The position numbers and the translations under genes were made by a program. A stretch of DNA of 64,000 nucleotides, from NCBI GenBank assembly GCA_950295325.1, contig OX485806.1, forward strand, positions 20,894,001-20,958,000, written 5' to 3'. This document shows positions 1-23,900 of this stretch, piece after piece. The stretch is from Polytrichum commune. Taxonomy: Eukaryota > Streptophyta > Polytrichopsida > Polytrichales > Polytrichaceae. Under the pieces are notes generated by a model that did not search any database, had not been told where the DNA came from, and saw only the letters and a list, made by a program, of their open reading frames with translations. Position 1 is the first letter of the stretch; every line of letters begins with the position of its first letter.

Positions 1-1640
1 TCGGTTGATAATGAACTAGCCGTCGGTTTTCCCCAAACATAGCCGTGGTATGTTATGAACAAACTAATCTAAAGGAACTCATGTTTTGTTTTTGTTTTTT
101 TTAAGGTTAGTTTAGTGATGACGACATGGGTTGATTACTTTCATAGGGGTTTCCATGAGTTTGTGTGGGGGAATTTGAAGGTTAGCAAGTATTTTATTCT
201 TATTTTTTAATTCATTTATTTAAAGTTTTTTTTTTTTGGGGGGGGGGTTCCCACCCTTGTTGGGATAAGAGATGGTTAAGCATGGCCTACTTGTCCATGT
301 GTTGGGTTGTGGCAATCCCATGGAGTATTTCATTGCAGTATTCAAATATTTGTAGTTCTAAGTTTGGATTGGTGAAGGGGGGTTTGGCCTTGGGTGAGTC
401 ACCTAGGATACAAAGGATAACGAGGCACAAGGGAATGATATTTTAAGATGCGTGGTCTTTGAAGTTGTTGATATTTACTAGCATAGAGCAATGCGTTGTT
501 TGTAAGGTGAGCTAGGAGGAGTTCACTTCATGCACATATGGCCACGTTGTTGTGATGGTGGGTGTGAAGGTTATTTATGTGTCTAATATTTGTGCAACAT
601 GAGAGTAGGTGGGTGCAAATATCATTATTTCTTAGGGTGCACAAATTACAAAGTGGGGAGATGTTTTAGTTGAGAATGTATTTCTTGCAGTACTTGTCCA
701 AGTATCTTCTATAGCAAATTCTCAAATTGGGTGGAGCGTTTTCTTTAGTGGGGACCAACAGAAGTTATTACAAAAGTGGTGCCACAATAACACCACTTCA
801 TTTTTATTTACATTTTGGACTCATACCTTATGTCCGACTTTTTGCTCTCGACCAATAGGAATCACTTGATTTGGGAGTTTCTTGAAAGCTAACATTGGAT
901 TGGTTATTTTTTTTTCGTCTTAAAGCATTGGGTCCAACATTGGTGTACAATGTAAACCCAATCTAAACACGATTAAGCATAATGGTAATCCTCTAACCCA
1001 ACTTGACTTTTTGTGAGGTGGTGGATGTCCTAGAAACACACACTTCCATATATGATAAGTTTTTGGTGTGAACTTGGAGGAGGTAGTTCAAACGAAGAGC
1101 ATTGTATATCAATGCATCGAGGGTGAATCTCATGTTGACATCCCAAGAGACACCTTCAAACATGAACCACAACAGGAAAGACATTTTGGACATTATACGC
1201 CAAACGACCAATGACAAATCTTGAAGGTCTTAAAATGTGATCTTAAAATTTCCACTTGAAATCACATGAGGTGTCCAATGAAGATAGGATAAGGAATTAG
1301 GCACATCTACCTTAAGTGCACTAATTAGTGCCTTGATAGAAGGGGGAGATAGACAGATGAGAGAGGGCCATGAGCAAGGTTTGAATGAGTTATGCATGGG
1401 AAAGTTGTGAGTGAAGGGCATTCGTGAAGTGGTGGGACTGGCGAAGCATGAGTTCCGGCACTCAGGAATCGTCACAGTTTCCTTACCTTATTAGCTTACA
1501 CGATCATTCCCATTTTGCTGCCGAGCCCAATCCCACCGCAAAACCCTAACGCCATGGCCCCAGATCTCCACACCACGGATGCGCTCTCATTTTAACTTGG
1601 CAACACACACAAATCAGGGCCACCGATTACACACAGACAA
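1..1640. other. Left intergenic flank, no gene recognised
   Basis: The stretch holds only short open frames in AT-rich sequence and a T/G homopolymer run at about 228-247. Two adjacent minus-strand frames (993-1217 and 1230-1475) have no domain I recognise and no splice pattern. From about 1480 the sequence becomes GC- and CT-richer and leads into the transcribed region of the downstream pump gene. Confidence 0.5.
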
Positions 1641-1666
1641 GACTCTCCTCCGCTCCGCAAGGGATT

Positions 1667-1700
1667 AGAGAGAGAGAGACAAACAGAGAGAGAGAGAGAT
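1667..1700 (+). repeat. GA-rich microsatellite in the ECA3-like 5' leader
   Basis: Two (GA)n runs interrupted by a short ACAAAC stretch sit about 125 bp upstream of the start codon. GA/CT repeats are common in plant core promoters and 5' leaders, so this may mark the promoter or 5' UTR; no transcription start can be fixed from sequence alone. Confidence 0.7.
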
Positions 1701-1822
1701 TAAGTAGGGGAGGAGTTTTGCGTTTTCTGCGTTTCTGAGTGCAGAGTGGAAAACGTGGAGTGTCTGAGGGGAGGTCAAGCAATTATCTGGCCCTCAGGCC
1801 GCGGCCTGAAGGAGCTTCCAAC

Positions 1823-13562
<11,740 letters not shown>

Positions 13563-13963
13563 GAAAGTGAGGACTTTGTCAGAATGTGTACATTCCATTC
13601 TTTGTAAAGTAGGTGATCATGCATGCATGTTGCGAGTTGATTATACTCGGCTTAGTGTGTAGCATAGGAACAAACTCGTTCGAGGTATTTCGCATATTTA
13701 TTGCCAATGGAACAGAATCCATCTTCTTCATGTCGATATCAAACATGCTATTGTCTAGAGGTCCTCTCTGGCAATATCTTTGTGCTACTCACACGTTGCT
13801 GGAAGTTCTTCTAGTTGCTTTGATTCAAATAAGTTTCTCAGCAGCCATTGATTAGGATTTTGTCACACTCAAATAATAGAAAACGAGCGGACAGCAGGAA
13901 GAGAGTAGGAATTGCGCTCAGGAAGAGCATACCTTTCACTAACCTGAGTTATTTGACCAACCT

Positions 13964-13969
13964 AATAAA
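13964..13969 (+). terminator. Candidate polyadenylation signal of the ECA3-like gene
   Basis: A canonical AATAAA lies 402 bp after the stop codon, and a second copy is at 14024-14029. Either fits a plant 3' UTR of 400-500 nt. Plant signals are loose, so the actual cleavage site is not certain. Confidence 0.45.
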
Positions 13970-14029
13970 ATGCATGGACTGCTAATATGATTGGATTGCA
14001 ACTCACTAAATCTGTACTTGGGCAATAAA

Positions 14030-14663
14030 TGCATGTGCCTCTGAATACATTTGTAAATTTGTCATCCATATATTTGATGTATGCACCAAGTTGGGAGAAG
14101 CTAGAGAATGTATTTGGCCTGAGTATTTATTTCAAAAATTACAAGCTTGCACTTTTATTGATTTATTTCAAAAAGAAAGAGCATGCTCTTCCAACCCCTA
14201 TTGTGCACAATTCCCAACTCCATGGACAAAGTTGACCAACAATTGTGAAACGCGAAAGTTATCATTTGAAGTTGCACAACTGGAGTTGAAACACGCAAGG
14301 GTGGAAAGTGTGGATTTCACTTCTCTTTAAATGAACACATGACATGTCGTCACAATTTGCCAGAGGCATATGCAAAACCCGAACTTGTAAAGTCATATAA
14401 TCAACATGATATTGTAATCAAACCACTAGTCATGTACTGAATGCTTCTACAGAAAAGTGAAAATTTCCCAACATATGAGCTCCTTGAACCAATTTGCCAT
14501 ATATGTAATCACATACAGTGGAAATGATGTGTGGCTCAGAAGTAATCTTTCAATTGAAAGTAAATCCTGCCTGCACCAATGACGCCGCAACAAATTCAAC
14601 TTGAGTAGTGCTTTCACAATTGGAAATTGAAGCCACATAACTAGGAACACCAGGTATCTAAGA
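14030..14663. other. Convergent intergenic gap, nothing recognised
   Basis: AT-rich sequence between the ECA3-like 3' end and the foldback element. Open frames at 14029-14330 are short, overlap in two frames and show no recognisable domain. TTTATT at 14155 and 14163 reads AATAAA on the minus strand, so minus-strand transcripts from the XRCC2-like gene could end here if they read through the foldback. Confidence 0.4.
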
Positions 14664-15297
14664 ACTACACTAAATAGTCCTATTAGTGGGTATAGATATT
14701 TAATGTGGAAATAATTAATGTGGTCACAAGATCCCGGGTCTTAAAAACTTTCAACCAAGACCTTGAAGGGGAGGTGACACACATTTGGAAATGCCGGTTT
14801 TAAATTGGAGATCAGTGGGTGGAAGTAAAAGAAATTTGGTCTTGATTTGTGCCTAGCCTTGAGGAGCTCGGTTTCAAGGTTGATATCTTTTTGTTTTGGT
14901 TGAAACCGCCATTTTCAACTCCAAAAAACATACAAACCCTGTGTTGGATCGGAATTAAAAACAGACATCTATACCCAATAAAAGAGGGACCAACCTCAAA
15001 ACCAAACTCCACAAGGTTAGGCACATGTCAAGGCCAAAATTCTTATACCTTGGCGCACCCACCAATCTCCGTTTCAAAACCAGCTTTTATGAATGTGTGC
15101 GACCTCCACATGATTATTACTTATTATTCAAGGAGAAAAGTAGCATCTAATAAAATAGTCACCCACACCTCAATTTCCTAGAAAAACAATCAATGTGACC
15201 CACATTTTGACTAGACATCTGGCGTGGGTTCAAAATTAATATGGGTACCTTGAGAATAACTGTGGCCCACAGTGATAGGACTATTTAGTGTTGCACT
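14664..15297. mobile_element. Foldback (long inverted-repeat) element
   Basis: The ends are inverted copies: CACTAAATAGTCCTATTA on the left, and the same sequence with small changes read from the right end on the minus strand. Homology continues inward over most of the 634 bp, with left 14790-14890 matching the reverse complement of about 14990-15095. The symmetry shows in translation, because opposite-strand frames at 14849-15181 and 14812-15024 share the pattern KPxSxRLGT. No transposase is present and no clear target duplication was found. It is a non-autonomous, MITE-like foldback between two convergent genes and starts 17 bp past the XRCC2-like stop. Confidence 0.75.
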
Positions 15298-15313
15298 CTG
15301 TTGCATGAAAATG

Positions 15314-18300
15314 TCAACGAGGACACATATCCAAGCGAAATAGTTCTTGTCTCATCATTCTCAATTCTTTCAGTGGTTTTAAACTGGTCAGAATCTTCTT
15401 AAATTTGAAAAGACAAATCTTGGAGACATAAATTGGTGACAATTTCAGAACCCTAGAAAAACTGAGCAGAATAGAATGCAGAAAAAAGAGGGACTTGATT
15501 AGGAAGCTCACATCATGTATACTAAATGTATCACCCCCAGAAAAGGGAGGTTTTAGCCACTGAGTTGTAAACTCGCTTCCAGCTTCACCTGGTCCAAAAA
15601 TCAACCCCAATTTCCCCTAAATAACAAATGCTGGCTTCTGAACTTCCAGATCATATTCTAAGGACGAGGATAGAACTTACCAATCATGTTTAAATATGAG
15701 GCATGGTGTTGTGATAGCACAACATGCACCAAAAACCCAATATGAAGAGAATATTACCAGATTCATAAGTTGCCAATAAGGCCACCAATAGGTCACAATA
15801 AAAGTGCAAAAACCTGTTCCCTAAAATCAGGGTACAAAGTTTGATGTGCAATACCTGCTTGACACTGGAGAAGCAAGCGATGAGTAACAAAATCCTGCAC
15901 ACATAAAAATAGACATATTCGTATGTTGAGATTTGAAACCCTATCACAACATCTCATTTACATGGTTCCTGTCCAAATTCAGGTTAAAGCAGCCGGACAG
16001 TCAGTGAAAAATGTAAAATCGAGTCCACTAATTGTGCTTAGCCTAGATGATGATGTTTGTATTCCTATTGAAAAGTCTCATGCAACTGAAGTGTATTGAG
16101 ATTTCTTAAGGCAGTGCTTAAAATATTGACCTGCCAGACAGCTGGCATAAAGTCACGCCGTTGATATCCTGATCTCTTGATATCCTTCCCTGAAGGCACT
16201 TCCACCTCTGCGGTCTCCTTGTGGAAATAACCCCCATGATGCCCGCCTGACCTGCTTGCATATAAGAACATGGTGAAGCTCATGTTCTTTAAGGTAAGTG
16301 GGCCTTGAATGTACACTTTTAACCTTTCACCCACTTCTCCTAGAATGTGAACCACACAATTAGTGTGACATGATTGCCCATTCAAAATTGTGTCCATAGC
16401 CAATTTTGAGGCTTGTATGAATATTTTATCCATTATCAAAGTCTGACTCCAGCAAAGGTCAACTGAACAATCTTTTCACCAGACTCCAGCAAAGAAACGA
16501 TTATATATTAACTCTGTAGTCAGATAGCAGAGCTCCTTAACTTATTTCAGAACAAAGAAGGTTGTGTGAAGAACAGTATGGCTTACCAATAATCACCAGT
16601 TTCAGGGGAATGTGATGAATATATATTACATTTGGAGGCCAACACTAGCAAGTTATATGTGTGCGACAAGTTACGCAGCTCTCTTACTACAGCTTGCATA
16701 ACTCCTTGCACACTGAGACTCGAACTGGACCGTTTTTCAGCTGTCATTGATGGTACTGCTCGATCAAGCCAATAAAATGCTGCAATGCTGCACCCACCTC
16801 CTGCTCATGGTCTGTCAGAACTGTGAATTAATTGTATCACACATGAAATTGCATCAATGAGTTTTTCTATTCATATACTGTAGAGTGCCAAAAGGAAATT
16901 TCCCCGTGGGATTCAGCAGCGTACAACCAATGTGAATGTGACATGTGGCAACAGTCATCCAAAGAATAATTATTTTGTGTTGAACCAAACACCACTCTAT
17001 GGTAGTTAGCAAATGAAAGGGGATTTCTACATACCAAAGTATGCCTTCTTTAGTTTTTGTATGCAAAAGATGTGAGGGTTCAAAGTTTTACTGGTAGATT
17101 ATCCAAAACCGTTCGAGGAGCCTAATGTTAAGGTGGTGAACATTCTCATAATTCTATGCACTTATTGTGCAAGATTTTAGGATGCTGGTTTTAGCACCCT
17201 CTACCTTATTGTTCACTGCCAGTATATCAATTTGTTAGCAGCAGTAAACATAAAACAAGATCCTCAAAAGCAGAAGGGATAACCCTGGCTGCTTTTGTGC
17301 TCTCACAGGAGTTCCTTGAGAGAGCTAAATACAAGAAAATACATCCAGGAGTTCGATAAAAATGTATTGGTGGGTTTGGTCTGTTGTGGAGATTCAAACA
17401 TTGAACTCCGGATACATAGGGCTTCAAGGTGTACGTCATGAAACAAGAGCAATTTTTCTCCAATTGTTAGAGAACTATACCTGTCGATCAGAAGGAGGCG
17501 AACAGATTTTCTCTGAACTTGTGCTTGACTCAACTGACTTCGGGAACACTGCATTGTGCCATCCACCAGTTACATTTGTAAAGACAAAACAAAGAAACTT
17601 GTAATCACAGTCCATACCAATTAACAACTTCAATAAATCTTGACAAACACTCTGGTCAAACACCGTAAGTTTCAAACACTGGGTTCCGTGGCACCAATTA
17701 GCCTGACTGAAGAAAACAAACAGCAACTCTTGTAGATAATACTGCATTTGTTCAGTAAGCATAGTAAATGATCAGTAACTCATTAGCAGAACAAAGCGAA
17801 GAATAAAGTTATCCTCTTACTCAACATGACCTTTGGTTAAGAGGTGGTTGTTATGCAGACAAGACCTTCCATGTTTGGCAACTTTGTGGTGCACACTTGG
17901 ACGTATATGGAGACTTGAACAAAGAACATCTACATCGGTTCATTGTGGGTCAAACTCATTTTTGCATGCCAAGGGGTCCTCCAATAAAATTGGCCCTCAA
18001 TGAATCAAAATAGGTTGCTCTTCGTTCAAATTCAAACACTACCTTCAAACATGCACCACAGTGGAAACAAATTATTGATATTGTCTGCAAAACAAGCTAT
18101 GAAATGTCAATATGCACCAACCCTTGACCAAAACTCCCATTAAGGGAACTCTACTGTATGAGGTTCCAGACAATATTATTTCTAATATATGCTATCTAAG
18201 ACCACTCCGTTGCCACAGCTCTTCCCACACTTTGCTTATTGCAACATTGAACTCCACTTCTAGATGACAGGTCATCATATTGTAATATATATCAACCTCA

Positions 18301-20453
18301 AAATGGAAAGTTACTCACATGCACAATAGGAGGAATATGATGGTCAAAGCAGGGGTTTTACCTGGAGAGCAGATATGAACTCAAGGCTACTATAGCACCG
18401 GGTGTATATAAATCTATCTAGACAAGCCTTGAGCACTTGGTCACCATCTTCCATTCCTTTGTCATGTTCCTCCTCCATCTGCCTATCTCCATTCTGTGGC
18501 CCTGATCATACAAACCAAATGATGATCAAACCTTAAAAGTCTGAGGGGCCCATTTGAGCCTCAAGATGTCATAGACAGGGGTTTAAGATTGCTTCTTGAT
18601 ATTTTTGGAGAAAAAGCGTAAATATGGACCCTATGTAAAATAGCCCATTGATCACATTCATTATTCCAATAAGCATACATACATTGAGAAAGAGTTAAAA
18701 GGAGATTTGACCTCGTATAATTGACTTAGACTCAACAACATACCATGTATATCTAATCACTGTTGTCACATCTGCCTTTAATTACACTTCCTCTTTATAA
18801 AAAGCTGTGCTGAATATAGACTCAATACCATGGACCAAAGAAAAAAATTGTCTCAAGTTTCGACAGTTATAGGGGGTTTACATAGATCGTCACATATCCA
18901 GTATAAACAACCCCAAGTCCTTCAAGAGTTAAGGAAGGATTAATATTTACCTTGTTGAATATGAGCTTGGAGCAGGCTGAGGAGGCGCAAAATATCGAAA
19001 TGGCCATCCAAGTCGAACCACAGTACTCCGCCCTCCCATCCACCGAAACCTTGCTTTGGAAGCAGGCATTTTACTGCTGCCTTTACTATTCCAACACACC
19101 ATTATGCCAAGTTAGACAATTATCATATTAAAAAAATTCTTAACCCTGGTTTTGCATCTGACTGAATGGTTCCATATTAGCACTCTCAGAGAAATTCTAT
19201 TGAATGCAACACTGCAGTCCGCATAGTTTACACCCATGAAGAAGCAAAAGCCATGTATGATCCTCTAACAAAACGACCTCAAGATCAAAAAATATATATA
19301 ACCATATAGAAGAAGGCAATGATAATTCTCTATAATTCTATGTCAATATCAAGAACAATCCTGACCGGCAATCAAGTTTCTTCATAACTCTATGTCTAAA
19401 GCCTGGTACTATATCTGGAAAATACTTATTCAAATATCAATAATTCCATGTAAGAAATCTAAGTGAACTCTACAATGGCAACCATGATCACACTCTATAT
19501 TCTGCTGCTTACATGTAGCATTTCTACCTCAACATGAGTGAGCAAAATTGGATGCAAAACCAGAGTCATTTTACACTTCTAGAGTCATTTCACAAAAACT
19601 GAAGGCCACGTATGAACCTCTAACAAAAAGAACGACATCGAGATCAAGAACTAATGCCAATGTTTGTGTGATCCGTTAACACAAAATGAGATCAACAATG
19701 GCAATGAAACTTCTGTATACTTCTTTGTCTAAGTCCTGATGCACACTCTATATTTTGGTGCTTGTTTGGCCAGGTATGAACCTCTAGCACAAAAAGATAT
19801 CAAAATCAAGAACAATCTTGACATCAACTTCAAAAAAATGGTAATGGAAATACTCTATGTCTAAATCATGATACCTTGATCGCACTCTATCTTCTGATGC
19901 TTACATGTGGCATCCTACCTCCAGATGAGTGAAGAAAATTGGATGCCAAACCGCAGCCATTACACACAACTAATGGCCAAGTATGAACCTCCAGCACAAA
20001 AAGACACCAAGATCAAGAACAACTCGGACAACAACATCACAAAAATGGCAATGGGAATTGTTCAATACTCTACGTCTAAATCCTGATACTATGATCACAC
20101 TAGACGTTGTGCTACTTACATGAAGCCTTCTACGCCCACACGAGTGAAGAAAATTGGATGCAAAACCACAGCCATTACACACAACTAATGGGGCCATGTG
20201 TGAACCTGAAACAAAACAAAATACTAATAATAAAAGACAGCATTACCTCAAGAAGGAAGACAGATTTAGCAGAGCCCGAGGCGCCAGCGACTTCCACCAC
20301 CGCTTGGCCATGGCTCAGCCGCCCCAAGCACGGCAGCAGAGGCGTGGAAGAAGAGTGCGCGGCAGCGGCATCTGCAGCGGCGGCAGGCAACACCCTGCGC
20401 AGCATTTCCTGAGCGCTTTCATGGCCGCGAACCCACTCCTGCGGCCTTTCCAT
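15314..20453 (-). CDS. XRCC2: XRCC2-like RAD51 paralogue (8 exons, 393 aa)
   Basis: RecA-fold ATPase of the RAD51-paralogue group acting in homologous recombination in the nucleus; XRCC2 belongs to the BCDX2 complex in animals and plants. Exons in order: 20453-20247, 19080-18951, 18501-18362, 17548-17481, 16787-16587, 16251-16131, 15894-15855, 15588-15314. They sum to 1182 nt with every junction in phase. Exon 1 carries the Walker A loop GASGSAKS (57-64), where Ala replaces the usual Gly before Lys, as in plant XRCC2. Exon 2 has FDLDGHFDILRL, exon 3 RFIYTRCYSSLE, and exons 4-5 join to form Walker B and its follow-on LLLIDSIAAFYWLDR (D181). Exon 6 ends in FMPAVWQ and exon 7 starts DFVTHRLLL, both XRCC2 hallmarks. 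The start was chosen as the first ATG in frame. The last exon runs about 60 codons past the expected family C-terminus before its TGA, so its 3' end is the least certain part. Confidence 0.9.
19240..20215. repeat. Degenerate ~200 bp tandem repeat in XRCC2-like intron 1
   Basis: The phrase TATGAACCTCTAGCACAAAAA followed by (A)GATCAAGAACAA recurs at about 19255, 19610, 19775, 19977 and, truncated, 20196. Each copy is followed by a block containing TCTATGTCTAAATCCTGAT, ACTCTATATTCTGCTGCTTACATG and GAGTGAAGAAAATTGGATGC. Spacings are roughly 165-220 bp (one gap is double). The last copy ends about 30 bp from the exon 1 donor. Confidence 0.8.
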
Positions 20454-20459
20454 CGCTCC

Positions 20460-21590
20460 AACCTTTCAATGCACTTCCAGTGCGCCTCTCAGTAGCCTCT
20501 AAAATTTCCTTAGGAAAGAAATATTCCATTCAACGCATCTCTGCTCTTCGCATTTGCATTTGCAATTGCATCTGCATCGGCCAAGACACGAGAGACACAG
20601 ACACAGGATTGCGAGAGCTGAGCAGCGTCCGGAGCATTACCACCAACGCAAGCCATATCGCCCTGAACCGCTACAGTAAATTGGCGCAGTTGAAAATTTC
20701 AGTATGGTGGGTGGTTATGCACCAATGTTGGACCGGTATACTAAGTGAATGCATGGGTTTATCAATAATCGACATCGATAATGGTATCATAGATCCTACC
20801 ATGGGTATCAAAATTGTAATACTACAATAGTCAAATATTGATATTTGGTGGGTATGTCAAGGTGAGTGAATCTTTGTATACCTGAGTTATTATAGGGTTC
20901 CATATCATTCTAAACCATATTGAAACTACAACAATATTTTTTTACATGATACATATGCCCAAATAAGTAGTGTGTTTACCGGTGCATTTGTTGAAAATGT
21001 GAAATTGACATTATAGATACTCAAATGGTATCAAAAGAAGACAATACCATGCAACAGATGACGTGGTGGTGGAGGCCATCACCCCACCATTCTTGCCTAA
21101 AAACCCAAAAAACAAATCCAAAGAAAAAAGGTTATATGTCAAAGGTTCTTCCCAAAACAAACATGTGACAAAAAAAGAAAAATGAAAATGGAAACAAATG
21201 TGGAAAGCCCTACAAGTGCAAAAGGTGGGTATGATGGGGGAAACCCAGGGAGGTGGTGACATGGCATAGGCAGGGGTCCCCACACCAAAGAACCTTTATG
21301 CGATCTTATTGGTTGAGAGAAAACTAACAAACACATGACTTTTACACTAGGGTTTGGGTACAATGTTTGAAAATTGATGTGCCACGAATGTGGCATACCT
21401 TTTCCAGCAAAATCTTCGAAGATACTAAAGAGGAGATCAAGCTACTCAAGTAGATATTCCTTCTAGTTTGAGAAACCAATCTTCAAATTTGGGTTCAATC
21501 TTGAGTTTGACAGTAAGGTCCATGAAGGGGGGTTTTGGACCCCAGTTCCTTGAACCTTGACCCTAATGTAAACCCACCCTAAACCAGAGT
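20460..21590. other. XRCC2-like 5' flank and unassigned intergenic sequence
   Basis: The first 200 bp upstream of the XRCC2-like ATG are GC-richer and contain a TTTGCATTTGCAATTGCATC simple repeat near 20551, compatible with a promoter or 5' UTR. Beyond about 20700 the sequence is AT-rich with no coding signal that I can support. Confidence 0.4.
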
Positions 21591-22320
21591 TGTGTGTGAG
21601 GAAGAACCTTGCTGATGCGGCAACTTTCTAGTGGAATAATATAAACTATAGCCTTATTCCCTCGCGATTGGTCAACTGGAAACCCAAAAAAATGATATAG
21701 AATCTTGATTTCTCACTTAGTTTGATTCTCCTCACACTAGTTATGTATGATAACCAACATATATCCACCAACTACAAGGTTTTAGATGTGCCCACTCGTT
21801 GCTTCCAAGCAACTATAACCCATAGTTAAGCGCCTCATGTTGATTAACATACTTATAAACATGTGTGCACGTGAGGGGGAACCTCATTGATGTGGTGGCA
21901 TTCTAGGGGTTGTGAAGATGGATATAACCTATGGTTATATCTCCTCGCGATTGGTGTAAGGTGATTGCAACTATCAATAAAATTGGCATGTGATGAATTA
22001 TATTGTATAGGTATGTATTCAAAGGAATAAGTCGTTTATGACTTTCACTTGAAAGATTCAAAGGATGTATTTCTTGACTGTAGAATAAAAATCTCAACCC
22101 TCATGTTCCTCATTTGGATTTGCTAATGTGTTCATGCGTTTTTATTTTTTGATTGTTATCGAATATCTACTTATGTTGAAACTCAAATAGGGCTCATAAT
22201 AGGTGTGCTCACCTTAATGGAAATAAAAAAAATGATGTAAAATGTCGATTTACCACTTAAGGTTGGTCTCCATCTAGGGCCACTCACCCATAATCACAAT
22301 GGCTTCCAATTAAATGTTGA
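21590..22320. repeat. Diverged direct repeats ending in CTCGCGATTGGT
   Basis: The block at 21591-21670 (GAACCTTGCTGATGCGGCA ... CCCTCGCGATTGGT) recurs at 21866-21958 (GAACCTCATTGATGTGGTG ... CTCCTCGCGATTGGT). The phrase following the first copy (AATGATATAGAATCTTGATT at about 21692) recurs near 22232. This looks like an old tandem duplication or fragments of a repeat family; no ends were found. Confidence 0.5.
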
Positions 22321-23039
22321 GGATTTTCATGGGAGAAGATTGTGGTACCACTCACCCGACAATTGCACTATATGGTGGATTTTGTGTGTAAATGATATGT
22401 AGGGAGGGGAAAAGAAGGGGGGGGGGGTAAATGGTGGATTTTGAAATGGGTAAGCCTACCCCTCTAGCTCTTGGTCAATATTTCATAATATATTCTTAAA
22501 GAGACCTAAGGCAAGCATGTACATGCAAAGGATTGTCCCACCCCCTCCCCATCTCAACTGCACCCCATGCAAAATGTCCATGCCTACACCTTCGCCAATC
22601 TCAATCCCGCCTATTCCAGCACACTACCCCATGCACCGGCACCATACATGGCTTGCCAAGTACCTTCACGCCCTTCCGAACGATTTACCCCTACATGTAA
22701 TTTTCCAACACCCTTTCCAAACATAACCATTATTCCACATTACTCCAAACCCCCAAGTGAGGCAAATGACGAGGCAAAATCAAATTAATCAAATCTCCAC
22801 TCAAACCCCCTCCACCTTATTTGAGCCCACAACCACCTACACACATCCACCGCCTCTTGCTCTAGGCACATAGAATCTAACATTTTTTCTACAAATAGCT
22901 GCTATGAATTTTCCGTTACCAAAAAATTTAATTGCACTATATGCAACGCATAACTTGAGCTCCTCCCCCACTACAAAGCAAGCATCTCCACCACTTTGAG
23001 TAGAATTAACAAATGACCCAGTGTAGGTAACAAATGTTG
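22321..23039. other. Intergenic, low-complexity C-rich tract
   Basis: A G-run at about 22418 is followed by C- and A-rich, proline-coding low-complexity sequence to about 22870. Overlapping short frames on + look compositional rather than coding. Confidence 0.4.
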
Positions 23040-23900
23040 TTTGTGGTTTGTGCGATTAAATATCCACATATTTATCAATGAAGTATCAATCAAAATGGAT
23101 ATGGTGTCATCATTTGTGTGTGCGCACATGGTAGGAGTATAGCCCCCTCAAGTGATTGGCCACATCCACCATGAGGATGAATGTCTTATGTTCAAGGTGC
23201 ACATGTGATGTGTCAATTAAGGTACGCTCTGCCCCCACCCACCTAGGGACTGACACTAGAGCCAGGTTGCAACACGGGGAATGAGTGGGTAGAGAGCGAG
23301 AGCACATACTTCTTGTCCACCCACTCAACGCATGTCATTTGGTTGATGTTGTGCATGACCCACCCTAGTGTGCCTTGTGGTAACTTCTTCCATAACTTCA
23401 TTGTTGCAAGTGCATTCAGAATGCCTATCCTATTAGCTCACACAATCTTTGTCCCATAAATTTCCAAAGCTAGAAGGTCCCATAGTAACGCTACCCTAGT
23501 AATAAAGTTGTCAATCAAGACCACATTACCCATGTGCTCCAACCCCACAACCAACTTCTTCACCATGTTGAGCCTCACATGAGCTTCCATCTTGTAGACT
23601 TGGGTGCTCAGGGGCCTCAATACTTTGCGTACTTAAAGGCCGAATTACACAAATTCCAATTTTTGATTCCCCATATGGCATGTTTGGACGGTATGTACTG
23701 CAATAGTGGCCTTATACCTTCTCCTTAAGATGTCATTCCTCTTTACACGCATCAATATCCTTAATCGACTCCACTAACGAACATACCTTATGGATTTTGT
23801 CATACCCCGAACTTGCACGGTCCATGACAATATCCTCTTTCACCAAAAGATGAAGACATCAAGTTATAGACTCGAACCTATTACCCATTAAGTTGTTAAT
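23040..23900 (-). pseudogene. Decayed piggyBac-like (DDE_Tnp_1_7) transposase
   Basis: Read on the minus strand in shifting frames, this segment carries the order of signatures seen in piggyBac-derived transposases. These are a K-P/S-K-H-x-I-x-G-I-K-N-W block (about 23690-23640), an HPSLQD-like stretch, then GNVVLIDNFITRVALLWDLL around 23540-23470 (family form: MDNFFTSxxLFxxL). Next come WKKLPQGTLGWVMHNIN and WVDKKYVLSLSTH near 23390-23300, and VPRWVGAERTLIDTSHVHLE with VDVANHLRGLYS near 23250-23130. Several stops and frameshifts break it, and the expected WWHRIFF motif after THK is lost to stop codons near 23100. Non-functional. TTAA-flanked ends were not found. Confidence 0.6.

Noticed and set aside
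15314-20453. RAD51, DMC1 or RAD51B/C/D identity for the XRCC2-like gene
   Set aside because: The DSIAAFYWLDR block, the AKS Walker A variant, and the lack of an N-terminal helix-hairpin-helix domain all fit XRCC2 and not the other paralogues.
22517-22788. Overlapping proline-rich + frames
   Set aside because: C-rich low-complexity sequence; two frames are open at once and neither has a domain.
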